64,000 nucleotides of DNA from NCBI GenBank assembly GCA_041394885.1, contig JAWKHI010000013.1, positions 97,866 to 161,865 of the forward strand, given 5' to 3'. A model generated the notes under the pieces. The model saw only the letters and a list, made by a program, of their open reading frames with translations, was not told where the DNA came from and did no database searches. Both the position numbers and the translations under genes were made by a program. Shown piece by piece: positions 17,041 to 25,585 of this stretch. Each line of letters begins with the position of its first letter. The first letter of the stretch is position 1. The DNA is from DSOI01 sp041394885. Its GTDB lineage: Bacteria; Acidobacteriota; Terriglobia; Bryobacterales; Bryobacteraceae.

Positions 17041-18324
17041 TCAGTGCGCCATCGCGGGTGCGCCGCGAAACACTTCCACCAGATTGCCGTCCGAGTCGAA
17101 CTCCATCGGAAACGGACCTTCCACGATCTCGCACAACGGATTGGCCCGCACCAGATCCAGCGCGTTCTCGCTCACCATCGCCCGATTCAACTCCATCGTG
17201 TTCCGGATTCGACAGATGGTGACCGCGCTCATGTCGAACTTGCCCACCGTCGGCATGATTGCCTCCAGACATTCCCGATCGGTCGGGTAATGCACCGGAG
17301 TGCGTATCGCCGCGGGCGTGGACGCCGTCAGCGAATTGATGCGCGTTGGATTCCAGTCGATCTTTCCGAGCAGCCGGTCGCACACCACATCCGCCATCCC
17401 CAAACCCACACCATTGCCGTAGGAGATGTCGCTGATGTCGCGCACGAAGATGCGTTCAATCTGCGGTGTGTTCGGCCACGGATTGTACAGCCCCGTCACG
17501 GACCGGTTGGCGACTTTGGTGTCCATGCCCGCGCCCGACACGTTCTTACCGATCTCATCGAGAATCAGGATGTCGACATGAGACAGCGGCACGTGGCCCT
17601 GCCAGCTCTTCACCAGCGCGAGCAGTTCTTCTTCCTTAGCCTCCATCACATCCACGGGCACCGCCGTCAGTTGGCCCGTGTTGTGATTGGCGTCTTCGAG
17701 AATAGCCAGACCTCCGAGCACTTTGCCGGATTTCAGCACCTGCCGCCCCACGCTCCGGATCACGTTCTCGAGCCCCAGCTTGTACGCCCACGTGTGATAG
17801 CGCTGCGCGCCGGCGAACTTACCCAGCCCGATCGCCATCATCTTGAACAACCCGGATTCGATCTTGCCCGCGAAGTCGGTGTGCCACTTGACGCGGCCAA
17901 CCAGCATTACGCCATCGGCTTCCATCGCGTTCTTGTCCATGAACGCCTCCAGCCCCTCGGCCGTCTTGCCCACCGAAACCACTTCCAGGCTGCTGCGCAC
18001 CGGACACCCCATCCCGGCTTCATGGACGCCGTAATGAGCCAGCACATCGGCTTGGCCTTGAGCCGTGGCCGCGCCGTGGCTACCCATCGCCGGGAAGATG
18101 AACGGCTGCATGCCTTGCGCTTTCCAGAAATCGACCACCGCTCGTACGATGGCCGCGATATTGGCGATGCCGCGCGAGCCTACGCCGATGGCTACCTGGG
18201 AACCGGGTTTCAACCGGGAGGCAAAGCCCGCCGAAGAAAGCTCACTGTGCACGGCGGCTGGAATGTCGGCCACACGGCGATCCGGGAAGTTCTGACGGAT
18301 GAGGTAGAAGTTGGGAAACTCCAT
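17041..18324 (-). CDS. LarA/DUF2088-family protein (lactate racemase-like)
   Basis: A 427-residue relative of the N-terminal LarA domain. Features include GVGSRGIANI near the N-terminus, PAMGSHGAATAQGQ (the nucleotide/substrate Gly-rich loop), VKWHTDF with a His that in LarA helps hold the nickel-pincer cofactor, and ILDEIGKNVSGAGMD further on. LarA racemizes lactate or other 2-hydroxy acids using a nickel-pincer nucleotide; many homologues act on other hydroxy acids, so only the family can be given. No larB/C/E cofactor genes are visible here. The start at 18324 (MEFPNFYLIRQ) is preferred over the in-frame ATG at 18414, whose 30 extra residues are basic and unconserved in type. Confidence 0.75.
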   Translation of the reverse strand: MEFPNFYLIRQNFPDRRVADIPAAVHSELSSAGFASRLKPGSQVAIGVGSRGIANIAAIVRAVVDFWKAQGMQPFIFPAMGSHGAATAQGQADVLAHYGVHEAGMGCPVRSSLEVVSVGKTAEGLEAFMDKNAMEADGVMLVGRVKWHTDFAGKIESGLFKMMAIGLGKFAGAQRYHTWAYKLGLENVIRSVGRQVLKSGKVLGGLAILEDANHNTGQLTAVPVDVMEAKEEELLALVKSWQGHVPLSHVDILILDEIGKNVSGAGMDTKVANRSVTGLYNPWPNTPQIERIFVRDISDISYGNGVGLGMADVVCDRLLGKIDWNPTRINSLTASTPAAIRTPVHYPTDRECLEAIMPTVGKFDMSAVTICRIRNTMELNRAMVSENALDLVRANPLCEIVEGPFPMEFDSDGNLVEVFRGAPAMAH

Positions 18325-18361
18325 TTCGCTTGAGTATACCAACCTCGAGGGACTGTTACGT

Positions 18362-19009
18362 CTACTCCGAATTCCACTCCCGCTCGAGAATCCGCGCATA
18401 CTCGCCCGATGCAAACAGATCGAAATCGAATTCCGCCGGTGGCAAATCCGGATACGTCGTCGAGTGCTGCCGGCACAGATACATGTGATCGGCGTAGCGG
18501 TAGTAGTTGCGCACGAACTCCAACGCCAGCAGGTGCCGTTCCGGAGCTTCGGCCAATATGCAGTTCAGCCCGATCGCCCGTTGGAAGATCGCCTTGTAGT
18601 CGGCCACGCCCCATTGCTTCAGTTTGGCCACCACACGCGCCGGCGGGTTCTCCACCAGAAATGCCGAGAACGACTGGAATTTGTATCCGGCTGACCGGAG
18701 ATCCGCGTTCATCTCCGCGTACTCCAGGCACTGCTCGATCCAGCGGTACAGGTCGCGTCCAACGTAAAACAGCATCCGCAGCTCGCAATAGCGTCCATCG
18801 AGCAACCGCCGCTCGAGTTCGTCGGTGGTCAGTTCCCCGCTCGGCAGCAGCCCCTGCAGCATCAGGCTCGCCCGCGAGCTCTCGACAAGCCGGCCTGGAC
18901 CCGCCGCATCGGAAAACGGATGCAGGATCAGCGGAGGAAGCGTGAAGGCCTTTCCCGTTACCATTCCGGTCTTCTCCGTCGCCGCCCCATTCGTTCGCTC
19001 TGTTGCCAT
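18362..19009 (-). CDS. Conserved-looking hypothetical protein, 215 residues
   Basis: I do not recognise this family. The start is well supported by a GAGGAAG Shine-Dalgarno just before the ATG. The protein is soluble, mixed helical, rich in aromatic and charged residues in the middle (LRMLFYVGRDLYRWIEQCLEY) and near the end (FVRNYYRYADHMYLCRQHS), without signal peptide or membrane span. Those His/Tyr/Cys-rich helices could bind a metal or cofactor, but that is speculation. It is followed 37 bases later by the LarA-like gene and preceded by the M28 peptidase gene on the same strand. Confidence 0.65.
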   Translation of the reverse strand: MATERTNGAATEKTGMVTGKAFTLPPLILHPFSDAAGPGRLVESSRASLMLQGLLPSGELTTDELERRLLDGRYCELRMLFYVGRDLYRWIEQCLEYAEMNADLRSAGYKFQSFSAFLVENPPARVVAKLKQWGVADYKAIFQRAIGLNCILAEAPERHLLALEFVRNYYRYADHMYLCRQHSTTYPDLPPAEFDFDLFASGEYARILEREWNSE

Positions 19010-19046
19010 TTCTTCCTCAGCTTATCGGCTGGACGCGCATCGGGCA

Positions 19047-20897
19047 TTAGCGCCTCTGTTCCAGTACCACTTCTACTTCCATGGGCTTGCCGTCCCGCAC
19101 AGCCTTTACTTTCACCGTATCGCCTACCTTCGCCGCGCGCAAGGCGTACGTAAAGTCATACAAATTCTGAATCGGCTTGCCCCCGAATTCCACCATCCGA
19201 TCCCCCGCCCTCAACCCGGCTTTCGCAGCCGGTGAGTTCTCGCGCACATCGGCGAACAACACACCATCGGTTCGTTCCGCCATATCCGGAATCGACCCGA
19301 AATAGGGTCCATAGCCACGCCCCGGAGCCGTTCCCGAGTGCGGATCGCCCGCGTTGGCGCTCACCGGCCGCGACGGCTCGGCGACCTTCACGAATTCCGG
19401 CCGGCTCTCGTCATTGGCCAGGTGCGTCACCACGCCCGCTACTGTCTCGAGCAGATTCACCGCTTCGCGCGAGTCGATCTTGTCCCACGTATCGGACGGT
19501 TTGTGATAATCGGCATGCAGACCCGAGAAGAAGAACAGCACCGGCACCTGCTTGGTGGTAAACGAGGTGTGGTCCGACGATCCGTATCCGGTCCGGTCGG
19601 CAAACTCGAGCTTCAGCGCCGTCGACTTTGCCGCCTCATCCAGCAGCCCCTGGAACGTGGAGCCGGTTCCCAACCCGCCCACGTACACCTTCCCCTCGCG
19701 GATACGTCCGATCATGTCCATGTTCACCATCGCCACCGCTTTTTCAATCGGCAGTTCCGGATGGTTCACGTAGTAGCTCGAACCGAGTAGACCCAGTTCC
19801 TCCCCCGCGAACGTCATAAAGAGGATCCCCCGGCGTTGCGGTCCCTTCGCCGCGAAATACTTCGCCAACTCGATCACACCCGCCGTACCCGATGCGTTGT
19901 CGTCGGCGCCCGGATGAGGCGTGCCCGCTTCCGCTGGCGCCATCGAAAACTGTTCGCCCAATCCCAAATGATCGTAGTGCGCTCCGATCACGACATATTC
20001 ATCGGTTTTCCCCGGCAGATAGGCAACCACGTTATGCACGGTCTTGCTTTCCCGCTTCATATCCACCCGCAAGGAGACGTGCACATCGCCCGGCAGCGCG
20101 AAGCTCCCCGGTTTCATATCCTCATCGATCCCCTTGTGAACCGTCCGCAGATCCTTGCCCACCGCCGCCAGGAGTTCATCGGCCAGCGAGGCCTTCACCT
20201 GCACGAACGGGATTCCGGCCTGGCCCGGACCCACGGTCTTCGAAAACGGCTCCAGTTCGTCCCCATCGGCGGCATGGTTGCCGACATCGTTCACCAGCAA
20301 AACGCCCTTGGCCCCATGGAGCTTCGCGTTGGTCGCCTTGCTCGCAAACTGCGCGTGTTCGGTGTAGATCTTGCCCGCGAACACAGACTTCTCGTCGAAC
20401 TCGCCCGGCTCATGACGGAGGATCAGCACGAACTTGTCCTTCACATCGATCCCCGCATAGTCGTCATATCCGTACTCGCTCGCGGTGATCCCATAGCCTG
20501 CGAACACTACGCTGCCATCGTATTTGCCGCTGTCAGAAAAATTGAACGGAGTGAACTCCGCCGGCCCTGCCAGCCGCCCGTGCTTGCTCCCGGCGCGCCA
20601 TTCAAGCACATTGCCCTTGCCCAGACGCGGATTGGTGGTCACGCTGAACGCCTGCATGTACTTCTTCGGCTCTGGAGCGGCCACCCGCAGGCCCGCTTGT
20701 TCGAACTGCTTCGCGATATAGACGCCCGCCTTCTCCAGTTCCGGGCTTCCGGAGCCCCGGCCCTTCATCTCGGGCGACGCCAATACCTTTACATGCGCCA
20801 GGTAGGCGCCGGGCGTCAACACCGGCGATCGTACTTCCGCCGCCGGCGCCGCCGCCATCGCGGCCGTCAGTAACCAACCCACGCGGGTGATTCGCAT
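19047..20897 (-). CDS. Secreted M28-family metallopeptidase with PA and PDZ domains
   Basis: Signal peptide (1-20), then a protease-associated domain (about 90-260), an M28 zinc aminopeptidase domain (about 280-480) and a C-terminal PDZ domain (about 520-610). The co-catalytic zinc ligands are all visible in order: His in IGAHYDHLG, bridging Asp in HPGADDNASG, the general-base/ligand Glu pair in FAGEELGLLGS, Asp in VNMDMIGR, and His in HADYHKPSDTW. Such enzymes release N-terminal residues from peptides outside the cytoplasm. The PDZ domain (ENSPAAKAGLRAGDRMVEFGG) may position unfolded C-termini. 616 residues. Confidence 0.9.
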   Translation of the reverse strand: MRITRVGWLLTAAMAAAPAAEVRSPVLTPGAYLAHVKVLASPEMKGRGSGSPELEKAGVYIAKQFEQAGLRVAAPEPKKYMQAFSVTTNPRLGKGNVLEWRAGSKHGRLAGPAEFTPFNFSDSGKYDGSVVFAGYGITASEYGYDDYAGIDVKDKFVLILRHEPGEFDEKSVFAGKIYTEHAQFASKATNAKLHGAKGVLLVNDVGNHAADGDELEPFSKTVGPGQAGIPFVQVKASLADELLAAVGKDLRTVHKGIDEDMKPGSFALPGDVHVSLRVDMKRESKTVHNVVAYLPGKTDEYVVIGAHYDHLGLGEQFSMAPAEAGTPHPGADDNASGTAGVIELAKYFAAKGPQRRGILFMTFAGEELGLLGSSYYVNHPELPIEKAVAMVNMDMIGRIREGKVYVGGLGTGSTFQGLLDEAAKSTALKLEFADRTGYGSSDHTSFTTKQVPVLFFFSGLHADYHKPSDTWDKIDSREAVNLLETVAGVVTHLANDESRPEFVKVAEPSRPVSANAGDPHSGTAPGRGYGPYFGSIPDMAERTDGVLFADVRENSPAAKAGLRAGDRMVEFGGKPIQNLYDFTYALRAAKVGDTVKVKAVRDGKPMEVEVVLEQRR

Positions 20898-20902
20898 TGT
20901 GT

Positions 20903-21844
20903 CTATTTCCCCGTCTTACTGGACGCATTCCCCGCCGGAGCCGTTAGCAGGCTCGGACTCGGCAACGCGCAACATTGTTCGGCCGTCTTGCCTGCCGACG
21001 CCTGATAGTCGATTTCGAACTGCACGATCTGTTTCAGGTTCTCCCACGGCACATACCCCCCGATCTTGCGCCCGTTGATGAACATCGTCGGGGTCGACGT
21101 CACGCCGACCTCCTTGCCCTCGGCCATCGATTTCGCCACTTGGCCGCGCACCGCCGGCGTTGCCGCGCACGCCAACGTCTTCTGTGCGTCCAACCCCTTC
21201 GCCGCGGCGAACTCGCCGAACTTCGCCGCGAAAGTTTCCGGCGTCAATTCCGTTTGCTTGGCGAACGCCCAATCGTGATAGTCCCAAAAAGCATCCGGTT
21301 TCGCCTGATACACGCAGCGGCCGGTGAACGCCGCCTGCTCGGCCCATGGATGGATCTGCGAGAGCGGAAAGTCCTTGAACGACACGCGCACCTGCGTCGG
21401 GAACTCCTTCAGCAGGTTCGTGCGCAGTGCCTGCGCCTCCTGCTTGCAGTAGCTGCACTGAAAATCGCTGAACAGCACGATCGCCACCGCGGACCCGGGC
21501 GTCCCCATCGCCGGGTCATGGTCGGTCTTCAACAACCCCAGTTCCCTATGAAACGGGTTCTTGTTCACATCGTAGACGCTGGCCTGCAGGATCTTCTGCC
21601 CGTCTTTCGACACCAGGTACAGACGTTCCTCGCTCGCCCCGCCCGCCTCGGCCCGCACCATGACGTCGAGAAAGCCCGGCACCTCCGACGGCTTCGGATC
21701 GCTCACGGTTACCTTCACCTGCGGCGGGTACAGCACAAGGTGCCTTACATAGGCCTCCATTGTCGCCTTGTCGAGCGCGGATTTCGGCTCCGCCGCCAAC
21801 GCCCACGCGGCCATCACAAAAAGCAAACACCAACCACGTCGCAT
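20903..21844 (-). CDS. Exported DsbA-like thiol:disulfide oxidoreductase
   Basis: A signal peptide (MRRGWCLLFVMAAWALAA) is followed by about 90 residues of a poorly defined N-terminal domain and then a thioredoxin/DsbA fold with the active-site CSYC (Cys130 and Cys133 from the chosen start) in FSDFQCSYCKQE and the cis-proline segment VGVTSTPTMFINGRKIGG. The arrangement fits the DsbA/BdbD-like thioredoxin_4 group that forms or repairs disulfides in exported proteins. An extra Cys pair occurs near the C-terminus (EQCCA). The start at 21844 was chosen because the longer frame adds 23 residues before the signal peptide. It is 5 bases upstream of the M28 peptidase gene and probably cotranscribed with it. 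Confidence 0.88.
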   Translation of the reverse strand: MRRGWCLLFVMAAWALAAEPKSALDKATMEAYVRHLVLYPPQVKVTVSDPKPSEVPGFLDVMVRAEAGGASEERLYLVSKDGQKILQASVYDVNKNPFHRELGLLKTDHDPAMGTPGSAVAIVLFSDFQCSYCKQEAQALRTNLLKEFPTQVRVSFKDFPLSQIHPWAEQAAFTGRCVYQAKPDAFWDYHDWAFAKQTELTPETFAAKFGEFAAAKGLDAQKTLACAATPAVRGQVAKSMAEGKEVGVTSTPTMFINGRKIGGYVPWENLKQIVQFEIDYQASAGKTAEQCCALPSPSLLTAPAGNASSKTGK

Positions 21845-21852
21845 CGTCACTC

Positions 21853-23391
21853 CTACATCACCGGACCGATTTTCCAAGGCACGAACTCCTGATGCCCCAG
21901 CCGCTCCGCGCACGTCCGTTCACCGGATGCCACACGCATCATCAGATCGAAAATTTCACCGCCCACCTGCGCCACCGTGGCATCGCCATCGGCGATGCGG
22001 CCCGCGTTCACGTCCATGTTGTCCCGCATCCGGTTGTACGTCGTTGAATTCGACGCAATCTTGATCACCGGAACGCTCGGGAACCCAATGGCCGACCCGC
22101 GTCCGGTAGTGAAGATGATGACGTTCGATCCCCCTGCCGCCAGCCCGGTCAACGAAACCGGATCGTAACCCGGCGTGTTCATGAACACGAACCCGGGCGT
22201 CCGGATCCGCTCGGCATAGTCCACAGCGTCGGTCATTGTCGAACAGCCGGCTTTGGCCACCGCGCCCAAGGACTTCTCGAGGATGTTCGTCAACCCGCCT
22301 TCCTTGTTCCCGGGCGACGGGTTGTCGTCGAAGCTCCCGCCGAACCGGTTCAGGTACTGCTTGTAGCCGCTGATGAACGACAGCAGCCGCTCTCCCACGG
22401 CGCGATTCCGCGCCCGCTTCACCAACAGATGCTCGGCTCCGATGATCTCGGTGGTCTCGGCCAACACGGCTGTGCCCGCCAGTTCCGCCAGACGGTCCGA
22501 ACAAACGCCCAGCGCCGGATTTGCCGTGATGCCGGAAAACGAGTCTGACCCGCCGCAGTTCAATCCCAACACGATCTTCGACGCCGGAGCCGGCTCCCGC
22601 TTCTCCGCGGCGGCTCGTTCGATCATCTGGCCGATCACCCGCCGCGCCTCTTCCACTGTCGCCCGCGTACCGCCCGTCGATTGCAGCGTCATGCCGTGCA
22701 GCCGCTCCGCCTTCGGGGCGCCGGGTCCCAGGTAGTGATCAATCTGGTTCACCTCGCACCCCAGCCCCAGGATGATCGCCGCGGAAATGTTCGGATGGTC
22801 CAGCACCCCAGCCAGCGTCCGCTGCAATTGCACGCTATCGGGGCCAATCGACATGCCGCAACCTTCTCCGTGCGGAAAGGCCACCACGCCGTCCACATTC
22901 TCCGGCAGCGATCCTCCCGCATAGCTCGCCGCGATCAGTTCCGCGGTGTGCGCCGCGCAATTGGACGCTGCCACGATGGCGATGTAGTTGCGCGTGCCCA
23001 CGCGGCCATCCTCGCGCCGGTAGCCGAGAAAGGCCGGAGCATCGGCTGGCGCAACCGGCAGCGCCAAGTCGCCCTCGGGAAACTCGTATTCGAACGCCAG
23101 TTCCTCAAACGACACGTTGTGGGTATGAACCCAACTCCCGGGCTCGATGGCGGACCGCGCCCTTCCCATCGCCTGCCCATACCGGATCACCATCCCGCCG
23201 GGCGCAATCGCCTGAAGCGCCACCTTGTGGCCCATCGGAATCGGGTCCGTCAAAGTCAGAGCCAGCCCGTTCACTCGAACCTGCTGCCCAGCCGGCAATG
23301 GCACCCGCGCAATCGCGATGTTGTCCTGCGGGCTCAAATGAATAACGGCCGTATCGGCCGTCGGTGGAAGTGAGATGTCAACGAGACTCAT
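21853..23391 (-). CDS. uxaA: UxaA-family altronate/galactarate-type dehydratase
   Basis: The 512-residue product has an N-terminal SAF domain (about 10-95) and a C-terminal dehydratase domain. Visible are GYRREDGRVGTRNYIAIV, AFPHGEGCGMSIG, LGLGCEVNQ, LGLNCGGSDSFSGITANPALG and IFTTGRGSAIGFPSVPVIKIASN, all characteristic of altronate and galactarate dehydratases. The enzyme removes water from an aldonic or aldaric acid to give a 2-keto-3-deoxy acid, using iron; the conserved Cys residues probably hold it. Start set at 23391 (MSLVDISLPP), since the longer frame reads the neighbouring HIT-like gene out of frame. A 2-keto-3-deoxy acid product could feed the HpaI-type aldolase encoded nearby at 16249. 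Confidence 0.85.
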   Translation of the reverse strand: MSLVDISLPPTADTAVIHLSPQDNIAIARVPLPAGQQVRVNGLALTLTDPIPMGHKVALQAIAPGGMVIRYGQAMGRARSAIEPGSWVHTHNVSFEELAFEYEFPEGDLALPVAPADAPAFLGYRREDGRVGTRNYIAIVAASNCAAHTAELIAASYAGGSLPENVDGVVAFPHGEGCGMSIGPDSVQLQRTLAGVLDHPNISAAIILGLGCEVNQIDHYLGPGAPKAERLHGMTLQSTGGTRATVEEARRVIGQMIERAAAEKREPAPASKIVLGLNCGGSDSFSGITANPALGVCSDRLAELAGTAVLAETTEIIGAEHLLVKRARNRAVGERLLSFISGYKQYLNRFGGSFDDNPSPGNKEGGLTNILEKSLGAVAKAGCSTMTDAVDYAERIRTPGFVFMNTPGYDPVSLTGLAAGGSNVIIFTTGRGSAIGFPSVPVIKIASNSTTYNRMRDNMDVNAGRIADGDATVAQVGGEIFDLMMRVASGERTCAERLGHQEFVPWKIGPVM

Positions 23392-23408
23392 TCGGGTTGT
23401 AGACCTTA

Positions 23409-23978
23409 TTATCGCAGTAGCGCCGTCTCGGTGATTCCCTCGCCCACATGCACTCGCAACTTGTTTCCCACCGGATGCACCCACACCCCCATCCCGTCGT
23501 TCGGGATCGAGATGTCTTCCGGGCGCGAAACCTCGTAGTATTCCCCCTGCGCCAGTCCTTTCAGCAGTTTTCCGATATGAATGTGCCCGTGGCACTGCGT
23601 CCGGTTCTTCTCGCCGTTGTAGGCCAGCCCCCACCCGTCGCGACCCCACAATTCGATCCCCTTGGCGATACCCGCCTTCCACAGCTTGGTCTGCATGTCC
23701 TTGGGCAGTTCATGGAGCGGGTGGCCTACAGCGCCGTGCATGCGCGGCAGCGCCAGCCACCGGTTCGGCTTTCGCGGATTGATGTCCTTCAAATAGAACA
23801 CCTCCCCGTCGCCCGGGTGTTTTTCCGCCTCCCGGCACAATCCGCATTCGCGGGCCTGCATGGTTTCGGCCTGCGCCGGATCGCACTTGCATGCGGTCAC
23901 GTCCGCCCACCCCACGACGCCAATTCCCAGTGCCAGGATCATCCCTCCGATCGCCCGCGTCATCGTTTGCTCAGCCAT
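23409..23978 (-). CDS. Exported HIT-like hydrolase
   Basis: The 189-residue protein starts with a signal peptide (about 1-25) and a cluster of cysteines (ACKCDP, ECGLC) that may bind a metal or form disulfides. The C-terminal half contains CHGHIHIGKLL, a His-triad-like motif, preceded by WGLAYNGEKNRTQ. This layout resembles periplasmic CDP-diacylglycerol hydrolase (Cdh), a HIT-superfamily enzyme, but it is shorter and the substrate is unknown. Its start region is duplicated: a 19-base tandem repeat puts a second ATG upstream in another frame. It ends 17 bases before the dehydratase start. Confidence 0.6.
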   Translation of the reverse strand: MAEQTMTRAIGGMILALGIGVVGWADVTACKCDPAQAETMQARECGLCREAEKHPGDGEVFYLKDINPRKPNRWLALPRMHGAVGHPLHELPKDMQTKLWKAGIAKGIELWGRDGWGLAYNGEKNRTQCHGHIHIGKLLKGLAQGEYYEVSRPEDISIPNDGMGVWVHPVGNKLRVHVGEGITETALLR

Positions 23979-24001
23979 TTCGCGTTTGCTCAGCCATTTC
24001 G
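23964..24001. repeat. 19-base tandem duplication spanning a start codon
   Basis: The unit CGTTTGCTCAGCCATTTCG occurs twice, head to tail, at 23964-23982 and 23983-24001. On the minus strand each copy holds ATGGCTGAGCAAACG, the first codons of the HIT-like gene. Because 19 is not a multiple of three, the upstream copy opens an 8-codon frame that stops inside the true start region. Confidence 0.85.
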
Positions 24002-24004
24002 CTC

Positions 24005-24012
24005 ATTATACT
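24005..24012. promoter_or_regulatory. Possible overlapping divergent -10 elements
   Basis: On the minus strand a perfect TATAAT (24010-24005) lies 27 bases before the HIT-like start; on the plus strand TATACT (24007-24012) lies 8 bases before the glycosyltransferase GTG. No good -35 is obvious for either, so only the -10-like hexamers are supported. Confidence 0.35.
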
Positions 24013-24020
24013 GACAGAAG

Positions 24021-25499
24021 GTGATCTTTCGAATCGTGGCTGCCGTGCTCCTCGCCGTGGCCGCTTATCTCCTTTATTTTCATGATATTTCCAGCGTCGG
24101 CCTCCTCAGTGTCGACGAGCCGCGGTACGCCGCTGTCGGCCGCGCCATGGCTCAATCGGGTGACTGGATCACACCCAGGCTGTGGGGCGAGGTCTGGCTA
24201 GAAAAACCGCCGCTGCTCTATTGGACGGTCGCCCTCGCCACAAGTTGCGGACTTCGCGACGAATCGGCCGCCCGCTTTCCCATCGCCCTGCTCGCCGCCT
24301 TGTTCCTCGTGTTCTATTGGTGGTCTCTGCGCCGCTACTCCACCCCTACCGCCGCCTCCTACTCCACTGCGATTCTCGCCACTTCTCTCGGCTGGGTCGC
24401 CTACACCGGGGTCGCCGTGACAGACCTCCCCGTCGCTGTCTTTTTCGCCGCCGCGATGCTCGCCGCGATCCCCGTCGCCTTGGGGCACCCCGCGTCGAGT
24501 TGGCGGCTCGCCGCCGGCGGAGTTCTCCTTGGCCTCGCTGTCCTCACCAAGGCTTTTCTTCCGGTGGTATTCGCGATCCCCCTGGTGTGGTTCGCCCGCC
24601 GCCGCCCCTCACAACTCGTGATTCCCGCGCTCGCCGCCGTCGCCGTCGCCGCCCCGTGGTATCTTGCGGCATACCTCCGCCACGGCCGGGAACTGATCGA
24701 TATTCTCTTCCTGCGCCATCAGTTCGATCGCTTCTTCCGCGCCGGAGCCGAGGTGCTGCACCCGGCGCCATGGTGGTTTTACGTTCCCGTGGTGCTGGCC
24801 GGTCTCCTGCCGTGGACACCACTCCTCCCCCTGGCCACGCTTCGCACCATCCGCCGAGACCCGCTCATCCACTACTTCGGCGCAATTTTCGGCTTCGGAT
24901 TCGTTTTCCTCTCGCTTTCCAGCGGCAAACTGCCCGGCTACATCCTGCCCGTGTTTCCCTTCCTCACCGCTATCATCGGCATCGCCGCCGATCGCACCCG
25001 AGTCCAGTCCTGGATGCTGGCGGCGCCCGTAGCGATCGCGTGCACGCTCTCGTTCCTGGTGCCGTTCGCACCCGCCGCCATCGAGTACGGAATCACCCGC
25101 GCCACGCTGCCCCCGCCCCTCACCGCACTGGCCGTCTTCGCCGGATCAACCTTGCTCGCCACCATCGTTTTCCCGAGAATCGCCGTGCGTTGGCGCGGCC
25201 CCACGCTCCTGTTCCTTGTGCTTGCTCTCGTTATCCAACAAAAACACCGCCTGGCAACCGTACTCGAAGCGAGCATTTCCGCCCGGCCCGAATGGGCCCG
25301 GATCCATCGGCTGACCGGCAGTCAGCCACTGTGTGAAAACTGGCTTCGCCGCCAGTGGCTCTACGGCTTCAACTACTACCGCGGCTCGGCGATCGAGCGC
25401 TGTCCGGACCCACCGCCGGAAAATCGATTGCGCCTCGAATCAGACCCGGAAACGGGCCGCCCTGTCGTTGTCTCCGGACCGGTCAAGCCCGCGGAATAG
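24021..25499 (+). CDS. GT39/ArnT-like membrane glycosyltransferase
   Basis: A 492-residue polytopic membrane protein with about ten hydrophobic spans in the first 400 residues. Near residue 30 it has the periplasmic-loop motif VDEPRYA followed by GDWITPRLWGEVWLEKPPLLYW, the diagnostic catalytic segment of ArnT and related undecaprenyl-phosphate-sugar transferases. These enzymes move a sugar from a polyprenyl-phosphate carrier onto lipid A or protein on the outer face of the inner membrane. A soluble C-terminal tail of about 60 residues follows. The GTG start follows an AGAAGG Shine-Dalgarno. The acceptor cannot be inferred. It is divergent from the HIT-like gene and converges on a methyltransferase gene. 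Confidence 0.85.
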   Translation: MIFRIVAAVLLAVAAYLLYFHDISSVGLLSVDEPRYAAVGRAMAQSGDWITPRLWGEVWLEKPPLLYWTVALATSCGLRDESAARFPIALLAALFLVFYWWSLRRYSTPTAASYSTAILATSLGWVAYTGVAVTDLPVAVFFAAAMLAAIPVALGHPASSWRLAAGGVLLGLAVLTKAFLPVVFAIPLVWFARRRPSQLVIPALAAVAVAAPWYLAAYLRHGRELIDILFLRHQFDRFFRAGAEVLHPAPWWFYVPVVLAGLLPWTPLLPLATLRTIRRDPLIHYFGAIFGFGFVFLSLSSGKLPGYILPVFPFLTAIIGIAADRTRVQSWMLAAPVAIACTLSFLVPFAPAAIEYGITRATLPPPLTALAVFAGSTLLATIVFPRIAVRWRGPTLLFLVLALVIQQKHRLATVLEASISARPEWARIHRLTGSQPLCENWLRRQWLYGFNYYRGSAIERCPDPPPENRLRLESDPETGRPVVVSGPVKPAE

Positions 25500-25541
25500 T
25501 CGCTAGACAGACCTCGGACGATTTCGTGAGCCCTGACGAGA

Positions 25542-25567
25542 AAGAGGGACGGTTCCCCGCCCCTCTT
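25542..25567. terminator. Candidate bidirectional hairpin between convergent genes
   Basis: AAGAGGG (25542-25548) and CCCTCTT (25561-25567) are perfect 7-base arms around a 12-base loop, in the 86-base gap between two convergent stops. No long T tract follows, so intrinsic termination would be weak. Confidence 0.4.
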
Positions 25568-25585
25568 CCAAACCGCCATCGACCC

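Noticed and set aside
16651..18333. 560-codon plus-strand frame across the aldolase and LarA-like genes
   Set aside because: It spans two well-supported minus-strand genes and has no recognisable motif; a typical GC-rich shadow frame.
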